Below, one piece after another: positions 35,244 through 43,826 of a stretch of DNA of 64,000 nucleotides. Position numbers and translations under genes: made by a program. This stretch comes from Pedobacter steynii. Lineage in GTDB: Bacteria; Bacteroidota; Bacteroidia; Sphingobacteriales; Sphingobacteriaceae. The notes beneath the pieces were generated by a model. That model was not told where the DNA came from. It did not search any database and saw only the letters and a list, made by a program, of their open reading frames with translations. The stretch is taken from contig NZ_CP017141.1 of assembly GCF_001721645.1 (NCBI RefSeq), forward strand, positions 4,774,001 through 4,838,000. Reading direction: 5' to 3'. How positions within the stretch are numbered: position 1 is the first letter of the stretch; every line of letters begins with the position of its first letter.

Positions 35244-36860
35244 TTAGGTAGCAAGGGGAAGACTAAAATGAAAAGTTGAACCCACTCCAATTTCACTCTC
35301 CACCCATATGCTGCCTCCATGGTGCAGCAAAATCTCCGAGCATAGGTACAGACCGATTCCAAAACCCGATATGTTTTGAGTATGTTTGGTTTCTACTCTA
35401 TAGAAACGTTCAAAAAGCTTTTCAATAGCCTGAGGTTTAATACCCATTCCTTCATCTCTCACTCTCACCTCTGCTACGCCATCATGAGTAATGCAGCTGA
35501 TTTCTATTATTTTGCCCTTTGGCGAATATTTTATGGAATTGCTTAATAAATTGGAAATTACTGAACCTATCTTTTCACGATCCGCGTAAACACTAACTGG
35601 AAGGCATGGAGATAAAGAAAGGTGATGGTGCTGTAAAGTCGGTTTTGTCTCCTCTATAATTTCTCTGATTAGCTGATCCAGATCGAAAATCTCCATGTCC
35701 AGGTGGATTTTTCCAGATTCCAGCCTTGAAATATTAAGAAAACCATTAATCATCGTACTCATTTTTTTTACCTGTACATAGGCTTTTTCCAAAGAAGTTG
35801 AAATAAAGGTGTCTTCCGTTTTTCTCATTCTGGCGATGAGGAGTTGCAGGTAGCCATTCAGGGAGGTCAGCGGGGTTTTTAGTTCATGACTGACCATGCC
35901 AATGAAATCATTCTTGCGCATCTCATCCCGCTTTTGCTCTGTAATATCCAGTGTTAAACCTGAAAAGTGGGCAGTATGATCAGAGGTTCCGGGATATAGT
36001 TTTCCCAGGGCCCTGACCCATCTGGGGGTCTGATCATGATATCCCGTTACCGGATGTTCAATGCTATAGCTTTCTCCGCTGGCGATTGCCTGTTCTACGG
36101 CTAGTCTGACTTTGTTTCTGTATTCTTCGGGGATCCGGTTAAGCACATCATCGTAAGATACTTCCTCATCAGGATAATAACCATACAGTTCTTTCATCCT
36201 TGTGGAAGCGATAAATTTGCGCGTAGCCACATCCATATGCCAGGTACCCACATTGGCTGCTTCAATAGATAAACGCAACATTTCCTCAGCCTGTTCCACT
36301 TTTTTTCTGGCAATAATCTGCTCGGTGATGGTTTTTTCTATTTTCGCCATCGTATTTACCTTGTCGGTAGTCTCTGAACAGATGACCAGGACACCAACTG
36401 GTTTTCCCGAAGTATCATTTACTTTGCTATAGCTAAAGGTCCAGTAAACATTTTCAATACGATTGTTTCTGTAGATGGGGATTAGTTGGTCCTCACTCCA
36501 GGTGGATTCTCCTCCGGAAAGAACCTGATCAATCAGTGGTTTAATAACCGGCCAGATTTCAGGCCAGCATTCTTCGGCACGTTGCCCCAATGCTTTGGGG
36601 TGTTTGCCTTCATTGCCCAGACTTGGACGGTAGGCATCATTATAAAATTGAATTAATTCCGTTCCCCACCATAAACACATTGGAAACCGTGACTTTAGTA
36701 CGATGCCAATAGTGGTCAGCAAGCTTTGAGACCATTGATCCGGAGCGCCTAAAGCTGTTCCGGACCAGTCATAGGAACGGATAAGCGCTCCCATTTCAGT
36801 ACCCCCCTCCAAATAGCTTTGGAGATGTGTTTGAGGAGAGGTTTCTGTGGACAGCTGCAT
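35244..36860 (-). CDS. PAS-domain sensor histidine kinase
   Basis: 538 residues starting MQLSTETSPQ at the ATG at 36860; a GTG two codons upstream is less likely. No transmembrane helix is present, so it is cytoplasmic. A first PAS-like domain covers about residues 25-165 (SRFPMCLWWG, FYNDAYRPSLG), a second about 190-305, then the DHp domain with SHELKTPLTSL around residue 320, and the HATPase with N-box NLLSNSIKYS, DEGMGI and GFGIGLYL. It is an orphan kinase, with no response regulator next to it. Ligand and target are unknown. Confidence 0.9.
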   Translation of the reverse strand: MQLSTETSPQTHLQSYLEGGTEMGALIRSYDWSGTALGAPDQWSQSLLTTIGIVLKSRFPMCLWWGTELIQFYNDAYRPSLGNEGKHPKALGQRAEECWPEIWPVIKPLIDQVLSGGESTWSEDQLIPIYRNNRIENVYWTFSYSKVNDTSGKPVGVLVICSETTDKVNTMAKIEKTITEQIIARKKVEQAEEMLRLSIEAANVGTWHMDVATRKFIASTRMKELYGYYPDEEVSYDDVLNRIPEEYRNKVRLAVEQAIASGESYSIEHPVTGYHDQTPRWVRALGKLYPGTSDHTAHFSGLTLDITEQKRDEMRKNDFIGMVSHELKTPLTSLNGYLQLLIARMRKTEDTFISTSLEKAYVQVKKMSTMINGFLNISRLESGKIHLDMEIFDLDQLIREIIEETKPTLQHHHLSLSPCLPVSVYADREKIGSVISNLLSNSIKYSPKGKIIEISCITHDGVAEVRVRDEGMGIKPQAIEKLFERFYRVETKHTQNISGFGIGLYLCSEILLHHGGSIWVESEIGVGSTFHFSLPLAT

Positions 36861-37009
36861 ATGCACTAATATCTGAAAGAAAACTTAAATATAATATATT
36901 ATCTCTTCTTTAGCCTCTGATCATCAGGTGGTTTGAAAATGGAAATATAAGTTGTTTTCAGGAGAGGTGCATTTGTCGGGTTAAACAAAATGCCGGAATG
37001 GTAAAAATG

Positions 37010-37039
37010 ACTACCTGGAAGGGGATGTTTCCAGGTAGT
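37010..37039 (-). terminator. Probable terminator downstream of the 37066-37485 gene
   Basis: A perfect 11-base stem, ACTACCTGGAA and TTCCAGGTAGT, with an 8-base loop is followed on the minus strand by CATTTTT. It is 26 bases past the stop of the minus-strand gene. Confidence 0.6.
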
Positions 37040-37065
37040 TACAAATAAAAGTACTAAAGAGAGCA

Positions 37066-37485
37066 TTAAAAAAAGGGGGATGAATAGTTCTGTGTTTTGA
37101 ATTGCGTTTTGACGAAAAGTTCACTGGATACGGTCGCGTTCCTGATTATTTTAGTGTGTTGTCCATGATATTGATAATTTGCAATACCTGTTGTCCACTC
37201 TTTATTCATTTCGATTTCCAGCTTGAGTTCGTTATCATTATTTTTATATCCTTTCAGGCTGACCCATATTCTGGACGAATGAGGGATGGTTTTATAGATC
37301 CCATAGATTTTGAAACAAAGATTCAGTTCCCTGCCCAGTTCTTTTAAGATTAGATTTGCCGTCCCGGAAACTGTGCCTGGTGTGTTTTTTGTCAGCGTAA
37401 GTTGAAGTATAGGTTGGAATAACCCTTCACTGATGATACGGAAATTTAAGCTGTTTGCTGCAGGAAGAACTGATTCTGATAACAT
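37066..37485 (-). CDS. Hypothetical beta-rich protein (possibly DUF1842-like)
   Basis: 139 residues, no signal peptide. Alternating strands run through the protein (QPILQLTLTKNTPGTVSGTANLI, RIWVSLKGY, ELKLEIEMNKEW, GIANYQYHGQ), which reminds me of the DUF1842 family of small beta-sandwich proteins, but I am not certain. It is transcribed alone, opposite to the antiporter gene. No catalytic motif is visible. Confidence 0.6.
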   Translation of the reverse strand: MLSESVLPAANSLNFRIISEGLFQPILQLTLTKNTPGTVSGTANLILKELGRELNLCFKIYGIYKTIPHSSRIWVSLKGYKNNDNELKLEIEMNKEWTTGIANYQYHGQHTKIIRNATVSSELFVKTQFKTQNYSSPFF

Positions 37486-37629
37486 GTAAATTCGTTGTTT
37501 CTATACTACTAAATTACGGGCTGCTATCGGTTTGAATCAGAGCGAAAATACCTGAAAGTAGAAACAGGTATAAATACCCCCCTTTGGAAAATTTCTAGGT
37601 TTAACCGTTGTAAATTAATATATTCTTCC

Positions 37630-38712
37630 ATGAAACAAAAGCTGCCTCTTCCATTATGGACTATCGCCACTCCCATCTTAGCCTGGATTGCTTATTTTGG
37701 CATGTCTCTCGACCTGGGTAATTTTTACGCTATTGTGCTAGCTGCTGCATTAATCGGAGGCGTATTGGCCGCTGTCCACCATGCCGAAGTTGTTGCTCAC
37801 CAGGTTGGTGAACCCTATGGTACTTTATTGCTGGCTCTGGCAATTACCATCATTGAAGTGGCGCTGATTGTATCACTGATGCTAACTGGCGGTCCGGAAA
37901 CGGCAGCGCTTGCCCGTGACACGGTGCTGGCGGCAGTGATGATTATCCTTACAGGAATCATTGGTATGTGCTTACTGGTAGGGGGGGTAAGGTATAAAGA
38001 GCAGGTATTTAGCTTACCGGGAGTAAGTGCCGCATTGGTTACCCTTACGGCAATATTGGTGTTGACATTAATCCTTCCCAATTATACAACCAGCAGGCAG
38101 GGACCCGAATACAGTCCTGTTCAGCTGGGTTTTGTAGCCATTGTTTCTTTGGTCTTATATGGAACTTTTGTGTTGGTACAGGCAGTAAGGCACCGGGACT
38201 TTTTTCTGCCTCCTGAGGCAGATGGAGATGAGGATGTTCACGCAGCGCCACCAGGTAAAAAAGTAGCCTTGCTGAGTGCATTATTGTTATTGATCTGTCT
38301 GGGCATTGTGGTCTTGCTCGCCAAAGCTTTAGCGCCGGATATCGAAAATGCAGTGATAAATGCAGGGGCCCCGAAGTCTTTGGTTGGGGTAATTATTGCG
38401 GCTGTTGTGCTGTTGCCGGAGGGGCTGGCAGCTTACCGGGCAGCCCGGAAGAACCGCCTTCAAACAAGCCTTAATCTGGCATTGGGATCGGCCCTGGCAA
38501 GTATCGGGTTGACAATTCCTGCAGTCGCGATTGTTTCCATAGTTACGGGAATGACGATCACGTTGGGAATTGACATGAAATCAACGGTTTTATTACTGCT
38601 CTCCCAGTTTACCATTATGCTTTCATTGGCCACCGGGAGAACTAATATTTTACAAGGGGTGGTATTATTGGTGATATTTGCTGTTTATCTGTTTACAATT
38701 GTGGCCCCCTGA
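37630..38712 (+). CDS. chaA: Calcium/proton antiporter, ChaA type
   Basis: 360 residues with about eleven hydrophobic helices. The first alpha repeat carries HHAEVVAHQVGEPYGTLLLALAITIIEVAL (about residues 50-80) with the acidic ion-binding Glu residues in GEPYG and IIEV, and the second repeat has VVLLPEGLAAYRAARKNRLQTSLNLALGSALASIGLT (about 257-293). These are the hallmark repeats of the CaCA superfamily, ChaA branch. A hydrophilic loop (residues about 186-205) contains an acidic/His stretch PPEADGDEDVH. It exports calcium or sodium against protons. It is a single gene. Confidence 0.9.
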   Translation: MKQKLPLPLWTIATPILAWIAYFGMSLDLGNFYAIVLAAALIGGVLAAVHHAEVVAHQVGEPYGTLLLALAITIIEVALIVSLMLTGGPETAALARDTVLAAVMIILTGIIGMCLLVGGVRYKEQVFSLPGVSAALVTLTAILVLTLILPNYTTSRQGPEYSPVQLGFVAIVSLVLYGTFVLVQAVRHRDFFLPPEADGDEDVHAAPPGKKVALLSALLLLICLGIVVLLAKALAPDIENAVINAGAPKSLVGVIIAAVVLLPEGLAAYRAARKNRLQTSLNLALGSALASIGLTIPAVAIVSIVTGMTITLGIDMKSTVLLLLSQFTIMLSLATGRTNILQGVVLLVIFAVYLFTIVAP

Positions 38713-38723
38713 TCTGCAAAAAG

Positions 38724-39347
38724 CTATTTCACCGGCTCCCTTAAAATGGTTTTCAATTTTTCGGGAGCGGTTTTTCTGAAATCAGAGAGGTATATCTCGT
38801 GATGAAGCCCATTCCTCTGTAAGCCATGCGCTTCTGAAAATTGCTGGATTTTCTGTAAAGTTTCCGGTTCATTGGCAAAAGGGCCAGTATGTAGTATCTG
38901 GATCACCTTTCCCTCTGTCATTTTATGGAAATGGACTTCCTTAACTAATAACAGTTGTTTTTTATCCAGTACTTGTTGAATCGCTGCGTTTACCTGTTCC
39001 GGAGTAACAAATTCCGGCAAACGGATCATCATTCTGTAAGACCATTCGCTTCTTGGTATTTTTAAAGGAGCCTCTGCTATACCAATATGAGCGTACTTAT
39101 TTTCATTAAAGCTCCAGAGCCCTTCCAGTTTTGCTACAGTAAAATCCTTTCCCAGGTCTTTGCATTGAAATTTAATGGTATAAGCTGCTGAATATAAAGC
39201 TTGCAGCTTGTCTGCATATTGCTGGCTGTCTGGATCTCCAATACCCAGTATAGATAAGTAAGGGACTTCTGTAAACGTGATGAGTTGTGGCTCATCTGTA
39301 GCCGTATAATAGGCTTTATACTGTTTTGTTAAATCTAATTTTCCCAT
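38724..39347 (-). CDS. GyrI-like small-molecule-binding domain protein
   Basis: 207 residues without an HTH domain. It follows the stand-alone GyrI-like pattern: MGKLDLTKQYKAYYTA, FTEVPYLSILGIGDPD, then strands and helices with MIRLPEFVTPEQVNAAI, KMTEGKVIQILHTGPFANEPETLQ and EIYLSDFRKTAPEKLKTILREPV at the end. These cytoplasmic proteins bind or hydrolyse hydrophobic toxic compounds; relatives have been described as cyclopropanoid hydrolases, which I cannot confirm here. Convergent to the antiporter gene. Confidence 0.85.
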   Translation of the reverse strand: MGKLDLTKQYKAYYTATDEPQLITFTEVPYLSILGIGDPDSQQYADKLQALYSAAYTIKFQCKDLGKDFTVAKLEGLWSFNENKYAHIGIAEAPLKIPRSEWSYRMMIRLPEFVTPEQVNAAIQQVLDKKQLLLVKEVHFHKMTEGKVIQILHTGPFANEPETLQKIQQFSEAHGLQRNGLHHEIYLSDFRKTAPEKLKTILREPVK

Positions 39348-39433
39348 ATCTTTTTTCTGTTATATCATCAAAGTACGGGGGCTAAACTGACAACCCTATG
39401 GCAGTGTGTATTTAAAAATCTTAGATTTGTGCT

Positions 39434-39700
39434 ATGAAAAAAGAAACCATCGCAGGATATGTAGAGTTTGATGCCATTATTCTTAAAGACTGGATCGCCA
39501 ATGGAGTCAATTATATCAAACTTGTAAATCTGAACCTGAGAGGATCTATTGAAGCTTTCGAATTAATTCCCAATTCTGAAATGCCGGAAACCGGCGACCT
39601 GATTCATCACATCCATTCAGAAGATGTGGAAGACCTCCTGGAAAAAATGGAAAAGATCAAATTTCTAGTTCATGAGATCTATCTGGAAGAAACAGAATAA
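39434..39700 (+). CDS. Small acidic protein of unknown function upstream of nrd operon
   Basis: 88 residues, acidic, no signal. It begins MKKETIAGYVEFDAIILKDW and ends in a charged helix (EDVEDLLEKMEKIKFLVHEIYLEE). I do not recognise the family. A TAnnTTTG match (TAGATTTG, 39422-39429) lies only four bases before the ATG, which would imply a nearly leaderless message. It is on the same strand as the nrd genes but 211 bases and several palindromes separate them. Confidence 0.6.
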   Translation: MKKETIAGYVEFDAIILKDWIANGVNYIKLVNLNLRGSIEAFELIPNSEMPETGDLIHHIHSEDVEDLLEKMEKIKFLVHEIYLEETE

Positions 39701-39792
39701 ACTGCAATATTCTTTATACTAACAGTTTACAAAAAACACTGTACTGAGTGTAGTTATTTTAACTGTTTTTTCTGTAAAGTATCCGTCATAAT

Positions 39793-39822
39793 TTATCCAC
39801 CGTTTTCCACCGGTGTTGATAA
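39793..39822 (+). promoter_or_regulatory. Pair of DnaA-box-like sequences in inverted orientation
   Basis: TTATCCACC (39793-39801) and, on the other strand, TTATCAACA (39822-39814) each differ from the DnaA box TTATCCACA by one base and face each other, with a CACCGGTG palindrome between. DnaA boxes regulate nrdAB in Escherichia coli; a similar role here is inference. Confidence 0.35.
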
Positions 39823-39823
39823 C

Positions 39824-39842
39824 GTTTAGAATTGATCTAAAC
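39824..39842 (+). promoter_or_regulatory. Perfect inverted repeat GTTTAGA-N5-TCTAAAC upstream of nrdH
   Basis: A 7-5-7 perfect palindrome sits 69 bases before the nrdH-like start codon. It has no T tract and is placed like an operator. It does not match the NrdR box as I know it. Confidence 0.45.
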
Positions 39843-39911
39843 AATATTTTGCATTTTTGGAATCCATTGAAAGCTCGCCAAGAGGGCTGATTTAACATAA
39901 ATTCCTACGAA

Positions 39912-40154
39912 ATGAGTACTAAAAGAATAATCAAATTCGAAAAAGATGACTGCAGCCCATGTAATATGGTCTCTGAATATCTGGACAGAAAAGGGGTGGT
40001 CTATGAAACCATTAATCCATTTAACCAGCCGGAACTGGCCATGCAATTCCGAGTGCGTTCTGTACCTACCGTAATTCTGTTGGAACAGGAACAAGAGCTC
40101 TCCAGAGTAATTGGTTTTAAGCCCGAAGAATTGTCTGCACTGGCGGCAGTTTAG
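39912..40154 (+). CDS. nrdH: NrdH-like thioredoxin/glutaredoxin-family redoxin
   Basis: 80 residues, one thioredoxin-fold domain with the redox motif C14-S-P-C17 in KDDCSPCNM and the cis-Pro segment RVRSVPTVILL. The Trx-like length and its place 21 bases before nrdI indicate that it supplies electrons to the class Ib reductase. The classical NrdH motif CxQC is replaced by CSPC, closer to a small thioredoxin, so the symbol rests mainly on context. Upstream of it is a 211-base region with palindromes. Confidence 0.78.
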   Translation: MSTKRIIKFEKDDCSPCNMVSEYLDRKGVVYETINPFNQPELAMQFRVRSVPTVILLEQEQELSRVIGFKPEELSALAAV

Positions 40155-40175
40155 ATTTTATTTTATAGTGGGCCC

Positions 40176-40538
40176 ATGACCTGGATTTATTACGACAGCA
40201 AAACCGGTAATGTGGAACGTTTTGTAAATCGGTTGAAACTGCATCGGGACTGGCAGATCCAAAAGATCGACCAGGTATCTCTGCCGCTTGAAGAGGGGCA
40301 CCTGATTACTTATACTACCGGCTTTGGAGAAGTTCCGGCTTCTACTTTACGTTTCCTGGAAGAGAATAGTGCTGCTATTAAATCTGTTTCTTCCAGTGGA
40401 AATAAAAACTGGGGCCCTAATTATGCATTGGCGGCAAAAAAAATCTCGGTACTTTTCAAATTGCCTGTTCTCCTGCAGTTTGAGCTCTCCGGTACCGGAG
40501 AAGACATTCGAAAATTTATAGAAAATATAGAAGGCTAA
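40176..40538 (+). CDS. nrdI: NrdI flavodoxin, class Ib ribonucleotide reductase activase
   Basis: 120 residues with the NrdI form of the flavodoxin fold: WIYYDSKTGNVERFVNRL with the phosphate loop SKTGN, LITYTTGFGEVPASTLRFLE as the FMN loop, and NWGPNYALAAKKISVLFKLPVLLQFELSGT. NrdI provides superoxide to oxidise the manganese cofactor of NrdF. Its stop lies four bases before the nrdE start, so translation is probably coupled. It is about the usual length for the family. Confidence 0.92.
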   Translation: MTWIYYDSKTGNVERFVNRLKLHRDWQIQKIDQVSLPLEEGHLITYTTGFGEVPASTLRFLEENSAAIKSVSSSGNKNWGPNYALAAKKISVLFKLPVLLQFELSGTGEDIRKFIENIEG

Positions 40539-40542
40539 CGAT

Positions 40543-42633
40543 ATGGTAACTAAAAAATGGATCTTGTTAAACAACGAGATCATGGTTAAAAAGGACGACG
40601 AATTCAGCCTCCACAAAGATAAAGAAGCAGTACGTTCTTATTTCCTCGACTACGTAAATAAAAACACAGTTTTCTTTTATACCCTAAAGGAAAAGATTGA
40701 TTACCTGATTGAACAGGAATACTACATAGATTTCTATCAGTGGTATAGTTTTGAGCAGATGGAAGAAGTATATGACCTGGTCTATGCAAAGAAATTCAGA
40801 TTTCAATCTTTCATGAGTGCTTTTAAATTTTTCCAGAGCTACGCTTTAAGAGATGATAGCGGAGAAAAATTCCTGGAACGTTACGAAGACCGCGTTGTCG
40901 CAGTATCCCTGTTCCTGGGCAGGGGTGATGTTGCTCAGGCTAAACAATATGCAGAAATGTTGATCAACCAGGAGTATCAGCCGGCAACACCTACTTTCCT
41001 GAACTCCGGTAAAAAGCGTTCCGGTGAGCTGGTATCTTGTTTTCTGGATGAAATAGGAGATAACCTGAATGGAATTGGTTATGCGGTAGACTCTGCAATG
41101 AAGCTTTCTTCAATTGGTGGCGGTGTTTCCTTTAACATTTCCAAAGTTCGGGCAAGAGGAGAATCGATTAAAGATGTGAAAGGACGTGCGGGAGGTGTAT
41201 TGCCAATTATGAAGATCCTGGAGGATACTTTCTCTTATGCCAATCAATTGGGGCAGCGTCCGGGTGCCGGAGCGGTTTATCTGAATATTTTCCATACCGA
41301 TATTGAGGAGTTTCTGGATTGTAAAAAAATCAATGTTGATGAAAAAGTGAGAATAAAATCACTTTCTATCGGGGTTATCGTTCCGGATAAGTTTATGGAG
41401 CTTGCTGAAAATGACGAAGCGTGTTACCTGTTCTATCCACATACCGTATATAAACAATATGGTAAATATCTGGATGAACTCGACATGAACGAAATGTATG
41501 AAGAACTAGTGACAAATCCTCTGGTAAAGAAAAAGAAAATCAATGCGCGTCACCTGATGGTGAAAATCGCGCAAACGCAAAAGGAAAGTGGTTATCCATA
41601 TCTGTTCTTTAAAGGGAATGCCAATAAAGGCCATGCGCTGAAAGAAATTGGAAATATTAAATTTTCAAACCTTTGTACGGAAATTATGCAGGTCTCGGAA
41701 GTTTCAGACATTGAGATCTACGGTAAAGAAGACCAGATCCGTTATGGTATTTCCTGTAACCTGGGTTCGCTTAATATCGCAACGGTTATGGAAAATAAAA
41801 GGATTAAAGAAGCGGTGACCACTGCCATGCGCTCTCTGACGGTTGTTTCTGATATTACCAATATTGCTATGGTTCCTTCTGTTCAGAAGGCAAATAAAGA
41901 ATTACATAGTGTTGGCCTTGGTGCGATGAACTTACATGGCTTTCTGGCCAAAAATTTCATTATGTATGAAAGTAAAGAAGCATTGGATTTCTGTAATGTT
42001 TTCTTTATGATGGTTAATTTCTACTCGATCCGGAGTTCTATGGAAATTGCCCGTGAGAAGAAAGAAACTTTTGTAGGTTTTGAAGAGTCAGAATATGCCA
42101 ATGGAAATTACTTCAAAATGTACCTGGAAAAGGATATCGCTCCCGTAAATGATAAAATTGTTGGATTGTTCGAAGGAATGTCCATTCCTACAGCAGCCGA
42201 TTGGGCTGCATTAATGAATGAGGTAAAAGAACATGGCTTGTATCATGCTTACAGACTTGCAATTGCACCCAATCAGTCCACCTCTTATATTATGAATGCA
42301 ACGGCATCTGTCATGCCGGTGGTAGATGTGATTGAGATCCGAGAGTATGGTGATAGTACAACTTATTATCCTATGCCTTATCTGGATAATGACAATTACT
42401 TCTTCTATAAATCTGCCTATGATATGGATCAGAAGAATGTCCTGCGACTGATCTCTGTGATTCAGAAGCATGTGGATCAGGGGATTTCAACCATTTTGCA
42501 TACCAATACCAAAGACAGTACCCGAGATATTGCGAAGTATTATATCTATGCACATAAAATGGGACTTAAATCTCTATACTACACCCGGACGCGGAAAGCT
42601 TCCATTGATGAATGTGTTTCCTGCTCCGTTTAA
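40543..42633 (+). CDS. nrdE: Class Ib ribonucleoside-diphosphate reductase, alpha subunit
   Basis: 696 residues, the usual NrdE length, with no N-terminal ATP cone. Signatures seen are TPTFLNSGKKRSGELVSC with the first active-site Cys, GVSFNISKVRARGE, FSNLCTEIM and CNLGSLNIA with the radical-transfer Cys, and the C-terminal DECVSCSV with the shuttle Cys pair reduced by NrdH. It reduces all four NDPs to dNDPs in complex with NrdF. The gene is four bases after nrdI and 38 bases before nrdF. Confidence 0.96.
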   Translation: MVTKKWILLNNEIMVKKDDEFSLHKDKEAVRSYFLDYVNKNTVFFYTLKEKIDYLIEQEYYIDFYQWYSFEQMEEVYDLVYAKKFRFQSFMSAFKFFQSYALRDDSGEKFLERYEDRVVAVSLFLGRGDVAQAKQYAEMLINQEYQPATPTFLNSGKKRSGELVSCFLDEIGDNLNGIGYAVDSAMKLSSIGGGVSFNISKVRARGESIKDVKGRAGGVLPIMKILEDTFSYANQLGQRPGAGAVYLNIFHTDIEEFLDCKKINVDEKVRIKSLSIGVIVPDKFMELAENDEACYLFYPHTVYKQYGKYLDELDMNEMYEELVTNPLVKKKKINARHLMVKIAQTQKESGYPYLFFKGNANKGHALKEIGNIKFSNLCTEIMQVSEVSDIEIYGKEDQIRYGISCNLGSLNIATVMENKRIKEAVTTAMRSLTVVSDITNIAMVPSVQKANKELHSVGLGAMNLHGFLAKNFIMYESKEALDFCNVFFMMVNFYSIRSSMEIAREKKETFVGFEESEYANGNYFKMYLEKDIAPVNDKIVGLFEGMSIPTAADWAALMNEVKEHGLYHAYRLAIAPNQSTSYIMNATASVMPVVDVIEIREYGDSTTYYPMPYLDNDNYFFYKSAYDMDQKNVLRLISVIQKHVDQGISTILHTNTKDSTRDIAKYYIYAHKMGLKSLYYTRTRKASIDECVSCSV

Positions 42634-42671
42634 TCCCCAGGAAGATCAATTACCTTACTAAATTTACATAG

Positions 42672-43655
42672 ATGAATCAATATAAAGCAGTAAACTGGAA
42701 CACTCCTGAGAATGATTATGCCGGCATGTTCTGGGAACAGAACCTGCGTCAGTTCTGGGTGGATACAGAATATATTCCTTCCAAAGATATCGATAGCTGG
42801 AAGTCTTTAACGCCCGAAATTCAACAGGCCTACAAAAGAGCTCTTGGGGGGTTAACCTTGCTGGATACTTTACAAAGTCATACCGGAATGCCAAAACTGC
42901 TGGACCATATAGATGGTTTGCAGAATAAGGCTGTCCTGTCTTTTATGTGTATGATGGAAGCCATTCATGCCAAATCTTACTCGACAATCTTTACAACAGT
43001 AAACAGTACTGCAGAGATTAATGAATTATTTGAATGGGTGGAAAGCAATAAACTATTACAGTTTAAAGCGGCAACAATAGACAAATATTATAGAAGTCTG
43101 GATGCTAATAAAGTAAGTGATGAAACTTTATTTATGGGATTGGCGGCATCTGTATTATTAGAGTCTTTTCTATTTTATAGTGGGTTCTTTATGCCTTTGT
43201 GGCTATCCGGACAGGGGCAAATGGTAGCCAGCGCAGACATCATCAAGAAAATTGTGGCTGATGAGTCTATTCATGGTGTATTCGTTGGCTTACTGGCGCA
43301 GGATGTTTATAAAAGACTTCCTAACCCGGAAAAAAGCAAGGAAGAACTGATCAGGTTGTTGATGGAACTTTATGAAAATGAATTAAAGTATACTGACGAA
43401 TTATATACTGAAGTGGGACTTACTGCAGACGTAAAAGAATATGTACGTTACAATGCAAATAAAGCAATGATGAATTTAGGTTTCGAAGAATTATTCGAAG
43501 TGAAAGCAGTAAATTCTATTGTTTTGAACGGTTTAAATGTAGATACTACACAGCATGATTTCTTCTCTAAGAAATCTACAAACTATGAAAAAAGCATGGA
43601 AGTCGTTTATCTGAGGGATGAAGATTTTCAGGTGGAAGCCGGTCCTGTGTTTTAA
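42672..43655 (+). CDS. nrdF: Class Ib ribonucleotide reductase, beta (radical) subunit
   Basis: 327 residues with all carboxylate and His metal ligands: D65, E96, H99, E164, E198 and H201 (EAIHAKSY, LLESFLFYSGF, ADESIHG), and the radical Tyr103. The full set argues for the classical manganese-tyrosyl radical type and against the metal-free or Mn/Fe variants. It ends with AGPVF, whose C-terminal residues dock to NrdE. A strong terminator follows, closing the nrdHIEF operon. Confidence 0.96.
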   Translation: MNQYKAVNWNTPENDYAGMFWEQNLRQFWVDTEYIPSKDIDSWKSLTPEIQQAYKRALGGLTLLDTLQSHTGMPKLLDHIDGLQNKAVLSFMCMMEAIHAKSYSTIFTTVNSTAEINELFEWVESNKLLQFKAATIDKYYRSLDANKVSDETLFMGLAASVLLESFLFYSGFFMPLWLSGQGQMVASADIIKKIVADESIHGVFVGLLAQDVYKRLPNPEKSKEELIRLLMELYENELKYTDELYTEVGLTADVKEYVRYNANKAMMNLGFEELFEVKAVNSIVLNGLNVDTTQHDFFSKKSTNYEKSMEVVYLRDEDFQVEAGPVF

Positions 43656-43676
43656 CCTGTTCAGTTTTTCCGGACT

Positions 43677-43724
43677 ATCCCGTTTCTGTCAGACTATTCG
43701 GTCTGTCGGAAACGGGATTTTTTA
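43677..43724 (+). terminator. Intrinsic terminator of the nrdHIEF operon
   Basis: A long stem (ATCCCGTTTCTGTCAGAC pairing with GTCTGTCGGAAACGGGAT with minor mismatches) with a six-base loop is followed by six T, starting 22 bases after the nrdF stop. Confidence 0.9.
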
Positions 43725-43826
43725 TGATCAGTATGCTCACAATCAGTATTTAAAGTGATCAGGATCATTCCTTTTAAAGAACGAAATCCGGATTTTTATG
43801 GTAATGTCAATTAAAAGCCAGGATCC

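Noticed and set aside
39824..39842. Interpretation of the nrd palindrome as an NrdR box
   Set aside because: GTTTAGA-N5-TCTAAAC does not agree with the NrdR consensus (acaCwAtATaTwGtgt) in spacing or sequence.
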